From assembly GCA_017886205.1 (NCBI GenBank), contig JAFNEO010000021.1:1-64000 (forward strand): a stretch of DNA of 64,000 nt, read 5' to 3'. Under the pieces are notes generated by a model that was not told the origin of the DNA, did no database searches, and saw nothing but the letters and a program-made list of their open reading frames with translations. How positions within the stretch are numbered: the first letter of the stretch is position 1; every line of letters starts with the position of its first letter. The stretch is from Candidatus Aminicenantota bacterium. Lineage in GTDB: Bacteria; Acidobacteriota; Aminicenantia; Aminicenantales; UBA8522. Both the position numbers and the translations under genes were made by a program. Positions 1 through 7,017 of the stretch are shown in pieces.

Positions 1-5
1 CACGC

Positions 6-1314
6 GTGTCCCATTATAAGTTGAACAAAACTAACTGGTTACAATCGGCGACCATCGAATCATGATCGTCTGTTTCGGCAAGCAGTTGATTCAATGGGAC
101 TTTCTCAAATGCGGTCACGCTCAAAATCTGCAAAATATTGTAGAGTGGGGGCTTCAGGTCCATCCTTTTCCTAATGATCGCGACGAGGGCGTAAATCGCG
201 ATGGCCACCCAGATCTGCGTTCGTACCGCGTTCTCCGATGTCCCGTAAAACGATTTGATCCGCAGGTTTTGTTTGATCCAGCGGAAGAACAGTTCCACTT
301 GCCAGCGGAGCTTGTAGAGTTTGGCGATCGTCAAAGCGGGCAGAAGAAAGTTATTCGTCAGGAAGATCAAGTGACGATCGTTTTCCCGATCGTAGAACCG
401 CACCCGACGAAGCGGCTCGGGATACTCGGTCTTGGATTTGGGACCGGTCAGGACGATCGTCTGGTCCGAGGTCAAGTCCATGGTTTTATCGACGGCTCGC
501 GAGCGGAGTCTTCGCGATTGAAGATTCGATTTGGCTCGGGTGACGAAGAACGTCCGGCCTTGATGAAGAGTATAGAGCCGGGAGTAGTCCAAATATCCTC
601 GGTCCAGGATGTAGAAAGAACCCGGCTCGAGCGGGAGGACGTCGAGGATTCGAACATCGTGCGTTTTCCCTTCTGTTATATAGATAAAGGTAGGGATGGC
701 GCCTCTCAAGTCGAGGAGTGTATGGAGTTTGATGGCCCCTTTCCTTTTTCGAAAAAAAGCCCAAGGAAAAAGCGACAGGCACAGATCGATCGTGGTCGAA
801 TCGAAGGCGTAGACCGTATTTTGGAGATCCAGTCCGATGTCCTCGTCGCGATAGAGCGTCCGCGCCTCGGCGATGAGGACGTGAGCGAAGTCGGCATAGA
901 TCCTCCAGTCGCGCATCTCGTTGGCATGGGCCAAGTTGTTGCGGGAGACAGGGCTGCGGATGCCCATGTGATAGAGCCGATTTTGCATCGTTCGCAAGCA
1001 GGACACGATATCGCGGAGACTTTCCCTGTAGGTCAGCTGGGCAAAGGCCAGACAGAGGAATTGATCGAAACAAGAAAATCTCTTGACCTTGTAGTCTCCT
1101 CGATAACGCCGCACGCATTTTCGGAATTCGTGCATCGGCAGAAAGGTCATGATCTGGGCGAAGACGGTAGACTGGGTGTTCATCGGTCGCTCCTTGGAGT
1201 GCGAAAGAGCGCCGATTATACAAAATCGCGTTCAAATCGATTACGGCTGAAATGTTCTTTATTTTATTCATTATGTGCGTAATGGAGGATTTTTTGTTTT
1301 CAACGTTGGGACAC
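6..1314 (-). mobile_element. IS4-family insertion sequence, apparently complete
   Basis: One transposase gene is flanked by short inverted ends: GTGTCCCA at 6-13 and its complement TGGGACAC at 1307-1314. Inside each end lies a looser match of the type GTTGA...AAAA. About 1.3 kb is a normal size for a one-gene IS4 element. Only five bases precede the left end, so the target duplication cannot be judged. The right end lies 29 bp upstream of the -35 box of the acpS operon. Confidence 0.75.
14..1183 (-). CDS. IS4-family DDE transposase
   Basis: The 389-residue protein has the layout of IS4-group transposases: an N-terminal DUF4372-like DNA-binding part (MHEFRKCVRRYRGDYKVKRF) and an RNase-H-like DDE core. 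Candidate acidic residues are the Asp in YAFDSTTIDL, the Asp in YILDRGYLDY, and the Glu in the YREK-like segment YKLRWQVELFFRWIKQ. It would cut and paste the element that carries it. The frame is open from an ATG to a stop just inside the left inverted end, with no frameshift, so the copy could be active. The long opposite-strand frame over the same DNA is a shadow. Confidence 0.9.
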   Translation of the reverse strand: MNTQSTVFAQIMTFLPMHEFRKCVRRYRGDYKVKRFSCFDQFLCLAFAQLTYRESLRDIVSCLRTMQNRLYHMGIRSPVSRNNLAHANEMRDWRIYADFAHVLIAEARTLYRDEDIGLDLQNTVYAFDSTTIDLCLSLFPWAFFRKRKGAIKLHTLLDLRGAIPTFIYITEGKTHDVRILDVLPLEPGSFYILDRGYLDYSRLYTLHQGRTFFVTRAKSNLQSRRLRSRAVDKTMDLTSDQTIVLTGPKSKTEYPEPLRRVRFYDRENDRHLIFLTNNFLLPALTIAKLYKLRWQVELFFRWIKQNLRIKSFYGTSENAVRTQIWVAIAIYALVAIIRKRMDLKPPLYNILQILSVTAFEKVPLNQLLAETDDHDSMVADCNQLVLFNL

Positions 1315-1342
1315 TACTGATAAGATGATTCAATGCGGGATT

Positions 1343-1370
1343 TTGACATTTTGGGGCATTTCTCTATAAT
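1343..1370 (+). promoter_or_regulatory. Sigma70-type promoter of the acpS operon
   Basis: TTGACA at 1343-1348 and TATAAT at 1365-1370 are separated by 16 bp. Both hexamers match consensus fully. It lies between the end of the insertion sequence and acpS and predicts a leader of about 25 nt. Confidence 0.8.
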
Positions 1371-1399
1371 AAACTGTCTTTTTGGAGAGAGGTTGTTTC

Positions 1400-1777
1400 T
1401 TGGTTTTCGGCATCGGCACGGACATCATCGAAATCCAGCGCGTGGAAGAGAAGCTCCGCCGGACAGAGGGCCTAAAAAAGCGGGTCTTCACTCCCCGGGA
1501 GATTGCCTATTGTGAATCGAAGGCCAAGAGCGCCCAGCATTTCGCCGCCAGGTTCGCAGCCAAAGAGGCCTTCCTCAAGGCCATCGGCACCGGATGGAAA
1601 GGCGGCTACCGCTTTGTCGATATCGAGATCTTGAACAATGAGCAGGGGAAGCCCGAACTGTTCCTGCAGGGAAAGGTGAAGGACTTCTGCGAGGAAAACG
1701 GCATCACCGGGCTTCATGTCACGCTTTCCCACATCAAGGAACTAGCCAAAGCGGTCGTCGTCCTAGAGAAAAACTAG
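1400..1777 (+). CDS. acpS: Holo-[acyl-carrier-protein] synthase
   Basis: It transfers 4'-phosphopantetheine from CoA to the serine of an acyl carrier protein. The 125-residue length and motifs are typical of AcpS: GIGTDIIEI near the N-terminus with the metal-binding Asp, and FAARFAAKEAFLKAIG with the conserved Glu. I chose the TTG at 1400 because GGAGAGAGG lies about 8 bp upstream; a TTG at 1382 in the same frame would add six residues without a ribosome site. It is the first gene of an operon that also contains a stand-alone carrier protein (3519-3773), which is likely one of its substrates, besides the housekeeping ACP. Confidence 0.93.
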   Translation: MVFGIGTDIIEIQRVEEKLRRTEGLKKRVFTPREIAYCESKAKSAQHFAARFAAKEAFLKAIGTGWKGGYRFVDIEILNNEQGKPELFLQGKVKDFCEENGITGLHVTLSHIKELAKAVVVLEKN

Positions 1778-1793
1778 GTTCGAGAGGAGTCTC

Positions 1794-3497
1794 ATGTCGC
1801 ATATCGGTTCATACGAGGATAGAATCAGAGATTTTTCCTGGTCCATTGCCGAAAAAGAGCTCGGTTTCAAGCCCGGCGACGTCATCAACATCGGCTGGTA
1901 TGCGACTGATCGGATCTGCCGGCAGGGCAAGGCTTCAAAAATTGCGCTCATCCACGAGGGATTCAGCGGAGTCGAGAGAAGGTACACCTACAACGACATC
2001 CGCCTGGCCTCGAACACCATCGGAACATTCCTGCGCGGCCTCGGCCTTAAGAACGAGGACCGGGTTTGCCTGTTCATGGATAGGATCCCGGAGCTCTACC
2101 TGGGCTTTCTGGGCATTTTGAAGATCGGCGCCATCGCCCAGCCGCTGTTCTCGGCTTTCGGCGACGAATCGCTCCTTGTGCGGCTGAGCAATGCCGAGAC
2201 GTCGGCCGTCCTCACCCAGAAGAAACATATATTCAAGGTTCGCAAGATCCTGGACAAGCTGCCGCATCTCAAACACATCATCATCGTCGACCACGACGGA
2301 AAAGCGCCCCTCAAGGAGAGGGAAGTGGCGTTCTCCCTTGAAGCGTCGAATCCCGTCGAAGACCTGGAGTGCTTCCCGGCCAAAGCGGAATCGCCTTCAG
2401 TCCTGCACTACACCTCGGGCACGACCGGCATGCCGAAGGGCGTCCAACATGTTCACTACTCGCTCATCTCCCAGTATCTCACCGCCAAATGGGTGCTCGA
2501 CCTCCAGGAAAACGATATCTATTGGTGCACGGCCGACCCCGGCTGGGTGACCGGCACCTCCTATGGCATCATCGCCCCCTTCAGCCTGGGCGTCACCCAG
2601 TGCGTTCTGGATGCGGGGTTCTCGACCGAGGCCTGGTACCGCTTCATCGAGAAGAACCGCATCTCGATGTGGTATTCCGCGCCCACGGCCATCCGCTCGC
2701 TGATGAAGGGGGGCGATGAGATCGTCAAGAAGTTCGACCTATCGTCGTTGCGCCACCTGGCCAGCGTCGGCGAGCCGCTGAACTCGGAGGCCGTGGTCTG
2801 GTCGGAAAGAGTATTCGGCCGGCCCTTCCTGGACACCTATTGGCAAACCGAAACCGGCTGTATCGTCATCAGCAATTATCCTGGAATGGAGGTCCGGCCG
2901 GGGTCGATGGGAAAGCCGTTCCCAGGGATCACCGGTACCATCCTCGACCCGAGCCGAAGCGAGCCCTATCCGGCTCCTGGCAAGATCGGCCTCGTGGGCC
3001 TCAAGTTCGATTGGCCCTCGCGGATGCGGACCTATTGGCGGAACGAAGAAGCTTTTCAGAAGAAATTCCGGAACAACTGGTATATCACCGGCGACCGGGC
3101 CCGGATGGATAAGGACGGGTACTACTGGTTCGCCGGCCGGGATGACGACATCATCAACACCGCCGGCCACCTGGTCAGCCCCTTCGAGGTCGAGTCAGCT
3201 CTCCTTGAACACCCGGCTGTGGCCGAGTCCGCCGTGGTCTCGAAGCCGGACCCGCTCAACCTCGAAGTCGTCAAGGCCTACGTGACGCTCAAACCCGGGT
3301 TTGCGGCCAGCAAAGACCTCGACCTCGAGATCATGAACTTCATCCGCAAGAAACTTTCCCCGCTGGCCATGCCCCAGGAGATCGAGTTCGTCGATTCGCT
3401 GCCCAAGACGCGGAGCGGCAAGATCATGCGCCGCATTCTCCATGCCAAAGAATGGGGCGAGGAGATCGGTGACACCTCCACCCTGGAAAACGAATGA
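1794..3497 (+). CDS. AMP-forming acetyl-CoA synthetase-like acyl ligase
   Basis: This 567-residue ANL-superfamily enzyme activates a carboxylate as acyl-AMP and passes it to a thiol. The P-loop-like motif YTSGTTGMPKGV lies near residue 205, followed by CTADPGWVTGTSYG, YWQTETG and the C-terminal GRDDDIINTAGH and KTRSGKIMRR (catalytic Lys) motifs. The pattern is closest to the Bacillus AcsA type of acetyl-CoA synthetase, so a short acyl substrate is likely. It starts 17 bp after acpS and is followed by an ACP gene and a Kbl-like enzyme. The true acceptor could therefore be CoA or the neighbouring ACP; the sequence alone does not decide. AcsA-like function is known for the family; the ACP link is inference. 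Confidence 0.88.
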   Translation: MSHIGSYEDRIRDFSWSIAEKELGFKPGDVINIGWYATDRICRQGKASKIALIHEGFSGVERRYTYNDIRLASNTIGTFLRGLGLKNEDRVCLFMDRIPELYLGFLGILKIGAIAQPLFSAFGDESLLVRLSNAETSAVLTQKKHIFKVRKILDKLPHLKHIIIVDHDGKAPLKEREVAFSLEASNPVEDLECFPAKAESPSVLHYTSGTTGMPKGVQHVHYSLISQYLTAKWVLDLQENDIYWCTADPGWVTGTSYGIIAPFSLGVTQCVLDAGFSTEAWYRFIEKNRISMWYSAPTAIRSLMKGGDEIVKKFDLSSLRHLASVGEPLNSEAVVWSERVFGRPFLDTYWQTETGCIVISNYPGMEVRPGSMGKPFPGITGTILDPSRSEPYPAPGKIGLVGLKFDWPSRMRTYWRNEEAFQKKFRNNWYITGDRARMDKDGYYWFAGRDDDIINTAGHLVSPFEVESALLEHPAVAESAVVSKPDPLNLEVVKAYVTLKPGFAASKDLDLEIMNFIRKKLSPLAMPQEIEFVDSLPKTRSGKIMRRILHAKEWGEEIGDTSTLENE

Positions 3498-3518
3498 AAT
3501 GAATAAGGAGAATAGGAA

Positions 3519-3773
3519 ATGGAAGGTTTGAAGGACATCATCCTGCAATACGTGACCAAGGAATACCTCGAAGACGACAGCGAGCCTCTCAACTTCGACA
3601 CTCCCTTGATCTCGGGGGGAATCGTCGACTCGTTTTCGATGGTCTCCCTGAAGCGTTTTCTGGAGAACAGGTACAACATCCAGATTCCCGACGACAAGGC
3701 GACTCCGGAAGCGTTCGACTCCGTGAACAAGATCGCCGTGCTCGTCGAGGAATTCGTCGGGAAAAAGGGCTAA
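3519..3773 (+). CDS. Stand-alone acyl carrier protein
   Basis: An 84-residue acidic protein of ACP size. The phosphopantetheine site is Ser38 in GGIVDSFSM; the usual DSL motif is DSF here, a variation common in specialised carrier proteins. A good ribosome site (AAGGAGAATAGGA) precedes the ATG. Its stop overlaps the start of the next gene by one base, so the two should be translated together. It sits between an acyl-activating enzyme and an alpha-oxoamine synthase, which suggests that it carries the acyl group used by the synthase, not a general fatty-acid role. No other fatty-acid synthesis gene is nearby. Confidence 0.9.
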   Translation: MEGLKDIILQYVTKEYLEDDSEPLNFDTPLISGGIVDSFSMVSLKRFLENRYNIQIPDDKATPEAFDSVNKIAVLVEEFVGKKG

Positions 3774-5020
3774 TGGCTTACCCTGAAAAAATTCGTAACC
3801 TTTACCAAGGACTGGTCAAGGCCATCCAGGATGCCGGTCTGTTCAAGCAGGAGCGCTTCATCCATTCGCCGCAGGCGGCGGATATCGAAGTGGAATTCCC
3901 GGCGGGAGCGCCGCTCAAAAAGGTCATCAACATGTGCTCCAACAATTACCTCGGCCTCTCCAGCCACCCGGATGTCGTGAAAGCGGCCCATGAAGGACTG
4001 GAAAGCCGCGGCTACGGCATGTCCTCGGTCCGGTTCATCTGCGGCACCCAGGACATCCACCGGGAGCTGGAGCGGAGGATGACGGAGTTTCTGGGGACTG
4101 AGGATACGCTTCTCTTCCCGTCCTGTATGGACGCCAATGCGGGCGTCTTCGAGGCCGTCCTGACCAAAGACGACGTCATGATCTCGGACCGCCTGGTCCA
4201 TGCCTCGCTCATCGACGGCATCCGCCTCTGCAGTGCCATGCATGACACCTACAAGCACTCCGATATGGCTCACCTCGAAGAGAAGCTCCAGCTCCATGCC
4301 GACAAGCGGCTGAAGATGGTCATCACGGACGGTGTCTTCTCGATGGACGGCGACACGGCCAAGCTCGACGAGATGGTAGCGCTGGGCGAAAAATATGACG
4401 CCATGCTCCTGGTCGATGATTCCCACTCCAGCGGGTTTATCGGCAAGACGGGCCGGGGAACCCACGAAAAATGCGGGGTCATGGGCAAGATCGACATCAT
4501 CACGACCACCTTCGGTAAGGCGCTCGGCGGAGCGTCCGGCGGCTGCGTGTCCGGCCGAAGGGAGCTCGTTGAGATGTGCCGGCAGCGGGCCCGCCCTTAT
4601 CTTTTCTCCAATACCATCGCGCCTGTCGTTGTCTCCGGCGTCCTCAAGGTCATGGAGATCCTGAGCGCGAGCACGGAGCGGCGGGACAAGCTGGAGAAAA
4701 ACGCCGCCTACTGGCGCAAAGGACTGACCGAAGCGGGGTTTGTCCTCAGAGAAGGGGATACGCCCATCGTCCCCGTGATGCTATTCAACGCCAAGCTCTC
4801 CCAGGACTTTTCCAAGGCCCTCTACGATGAGGGGATCTACGCCATCGGGTTCTTTTTCCCGGTCGTTCCCCAGGGCCAGGCCCGCATCCGAACGCAGATC
4901 TCGGCCGGCCACGAAATCCACCACCTCGACCGGGCGCTCGACGCCTTCATCAAGGTGGGGAAGAAGTTCAATATCCTGGGCAAGACCAAGCAGGAAATTA
5001 TCCAGATGTACGGGATGTAG
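3773..5020 (+). CDS. Kbl-like alpha-oxoamine synthase (glycine C-acetyltransferase family)
   Basis: A PLP enzyme of 415 residues that follows Escherichia coli Kbl (2-amino-3-ketobutyrate CoA ligase) closely along its whole length: CSNNYLGLSSHP, SVRFICGTQDIHRELE, DGVFSMDGD, DDSHSSGFIG, the PLP-lysine segment TTFGKALGGASGG (Lys249) and QARIRTQISAGH. The family joins an acyl thioester to an amino acid with loss of CO2, or works in threonine breakdown. There is no threonine dehydrogenase beside it; instead it follows acpS, an acyl ligase and an ACP, with a one-base overlap to the ACP. I infer that it may take its acyl group from the carrier protein. It could still be an ordinary Kbl in an unusual place. 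Confidence 0.88.
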   Translation: MAYPEKIRNLYQGLVKAIQDAGLFKQERFIHSPQAADIEVEFPAGAPLKKVINMCSNNYLGLSSHPDVVKAAHEGLESRGYGMSSVRFICGTQDIHRELERRMTEFLGTEDTLLFPSCMDANAGVFEAVLTKDDVMISDRLVHASLIDGIRLCSAMHDTYKHSDMAHLEEKLQLHADKRLKMVITDGVFSMDGDTAKLDEMVALGEKYDAMLLVDDSHSSGFIGKTGRGTHEKCGVMGKIDIITTTFGKALGGASGGCVSGRRELVEMCRQRARPYLFSNTIAPVVVSGVLKVMEILSASTERRDKLEKNAAYWRKGLTEAGFVLREGDTPIVPVMLFNAKLSQDFSKALYDEGIYAIGFFFPVVPQGQARIRTQISAGHEIHHLDRALDAFIKVGKKFNILGKTKQEIIQMYGM

Positions 5021-5046
5021 GGATCAGCCGTATTTCTCTCCCCAAA

Positions 5047-5075
5047 TTGACAACGCGTTGAAGGCGGTGTATTTG
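5047..5075 (+). promoter_or_regulatory. Promoter of the kinase/phosphatase-superfamily pair
   Basis: TTGACA at 5047-5052 and TATTTG at 5070-5075 are 17 bp apart, in the 74-bp gap before the kinase gene. A ribosome site GGGGAGAG follows at 5078-5085. The kinase pair can thus be transcribed separately from the acpS operon. Confidence 0.65.
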
Positions 5076-5094
5076 TAGGGGAGAGCAGAGTCCC

Positions 5095-7017
5095 ATGATT
5101 TGCCCTCAATGCCAAGCCGATAACCGGCCCGACAGCCGGTTCTGTCATAAGTGTGCCACCCCCCTTCAGATGGACAAAAATGGTCCGATCGACCAGACCT
5201 TGACCCTCGAGATCTCTCCAGCGGGCCTGACCCGAGGAAGCCTCTTCGCCGGGCGCTATGAGGTCATCGAGGAGCTCGGCCGGGGCGGGATGGGCCGTGT
5301 CTACAAGGTGTATGACCAGAAGATCGGGGAGGTCATCGCCCTCAAGGTGGTCCATCCGGAGATCAGCGTCAACGAAAAAGCAATCGACCGCTTTCGCAAC
5401 GAACTGAGGTTCGCCCGGAAGATCGGGCACAGGCATGTCGGCCGGATGTTCGACCTCGGCGAGGCAGACCACACGTTCTATATCACCATGGAGTATGTGG
5501 AAGGGGAAAACCTCAAGAGCTTTATCCGCAGGTCCGGACAGCTGGCCCCGAGAAAGGCGATCAGCCTGGCCAAGCAGGTCTGCGAGGGATTGTCCGAGGC
5601 CCACCGGATGGGCATCATTCACCGGGATTTGAAGCCCCAGAACATCATGATCGACCGGGAGGGCAGCGCGCGGATCATGGATTTTGGCATCGCCCGCTTC
5701 ACGGAGGCAGAAGGTCTCACCGGCTCGGGCGTCATGGTCGGCACGCCCGAATACATGTCGCCGGAACAGGTCGAGACGATTGAGGTTGACAAGCGCACCG
5801 ATATCTATGCCCTGGGCGTCATCCTCTACGAGATGGTCACCGGCCGGGTTCCCTTTGCAGGAGAAACACCTTTCGCCGTCCTCATCAAGCACAAGCAGGA
5901 GGCGCCCCGGAATCCGCAGGAGTCCAATCCCCTGGTCTCGGAAGCTGTGACCCGGATTATCCTCAAGTGCCTGGCCAAGGACAAGGCCGCTCGCTACCCG
6001 AGTGCGGAGGAGCTGTACGAAGACCTGACTTTGGCCGAAGGAGAGTTGCCTCAGGCGGAGAAGGGCGTGATGACCGGGTCTTTCCGCGGGGCAAAGCGTC
6101 TGGCCAAGTCATGGGTCTGGGCGGGTGTGGGAATCGCTATGGTCATGGCGTTCGTTCTTATCTGGTATCAATTCCTGCGGAAAGAGCCGGCCCGGACAAT
6201 CGGCGATGAGGCCGACCGCGCCAGAAGAGTCTATGTGGCCAAGCCTCCGCAGCCGCCTCCGGGGCCGGAGGCTGGGGCAGAAAGATCTCCCGGCCAAAAA
6301 ACCGAAGGGGTGACAAGCCTTTTCTCGCTATTCAGCCCCGACGCCCTCCGCAAGCTGAGCCAAAAAGAGATCCGGGACATCCTGAATTTTGAAAAGCAGA
6401 TGGCCAATATCAAGGGTGTTATTCCCCAGGGTGCCGCCTTCGACGAGACTTGGGCAAACGCCTATCAAAAGGTCCGCGAAGGCAATAGACTCCATGAGGA
6501 AGGGCGGATCGAAGAAGCCCAAAAGAGCAAGAAAGAGGGCCAGGACGAGATGCAGAAGCTCCTGACCATGGTGGCCCAAAGAGACAAAGCGCTGGAAGCG
6601 AAGTCTTTTCTGGTCGAGACCAAGGGCAAGCTTCGGGCCACGCGCGGGATTGAAAATAACGTGCTTTACCGGGTGGCCAGCCGCCGCGAACAGGACGCGG
6701 AAAAAGCCTTTAACAACAGCGACTTTTCCGGAAGCCGGACGCTTTGTTCTGTTCTGGAGCAGGTCTTTCGTCTGAGCGGCCAATGTGCCGACGCCAACGC
6801 ATGCCTGAAGAGCCTAGCCGTCTTGATGGCCAACATGAGGAGCGCGGCTGAAAATCCCGCTTCCGGGAAGATCGATCCCTGGCTGTATGAAAAGGCGAAG
6901 GCATGCGAGGGAAATGCCCAACGTGCCCTTGTCCAGAATGACCATGAGGGTGCGGCCGATCAGTATATCCAGGCCGCTTTCCTCTATCAGAAAATGATCG
7001 ATTCCACACTCCTATAA
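5095..7017 (+). CDS. Membrane Ser/Thr protein kinase with N-terminal zinc ribbon
   Basis: 640 residues. Order of parts: a CPQC...CHKC zinc ribbon (residues 3-21), a Hanks-type kinase domain (about 52-320) with glycine loop GRGGMGRVYK, IALKVV lysine, HRDLKPQN catalytic loop and DFG (MDFGIAR), then one membrane segment near 342-363 and an outer part of about 270 residues rich in charged helices. All catalytic residues are present, so it should be an active kinase anchored in the inner membrane with an extracytoplasmic sensor or scaffold region. Its stop overlaps the next start by one base (TAATG), tying it to the phosphatase-superfamily/TPR protein. Its targets are unknown. Confidence 0.92.
   Translation: MICPQCQADNRPDSRFCHKCATPLQMDKNGPIDQTLTLEISPAGLTRGSLFAGRYEVIEELGRGGMGRVYKVYDQKIGEVIALKVVHPEISVNEKAIDRFRNELRFARKIGHRHVGRMFDLGEADHTFYITMEYVEGENLKSFIRRSGQLAPRKAISLAKQVCEGLSEAHRMGIIHRDLKPQNIMIDREGSARIMDFGIARFTEAEGLTGSGVMVGTPEYMSPEQVETIEVDKRTDIYALGVILYEMVTGRVPFAGETPFAVLIKHKQEAPRNPQESNPLVSEAVTRIILKCLAKDKAARYPSAEELYEDLTLAEGELPQAEKGVMTGSFRGAKRLAKSWVWAGVGIAMVMAFVLIWYQFLRKEPARTIGDEADRARRVYVAKPPQPPPGPEAGAERSPGQKTEGVTSLFSLFSPDALRKLSQKEIRDILNFEKQMANIKGVIPQGAAFDETWANAYQKVREGNRLHEEGRIEEAQKSKKEGQDEMQKLLTMVAQRDKALEAKSFLVETKGKLRATRGIENNVLYRVASRREQDAEKAFNNSDFSGSRTLCSVLEQVFRLSGQCADANACLKSLAVLMANMRSAAENPASGKIDPWLYEKAKACEGNAQRALVQNDHEGAADQYIQAAFLYQKMIDSTLL

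Noticed and set aside
62-1282. Long plus-strand frame opposite the transposase
   Set aside because: It mirrors the transposase on the other strand and has no recognisable motif or ribosome site.
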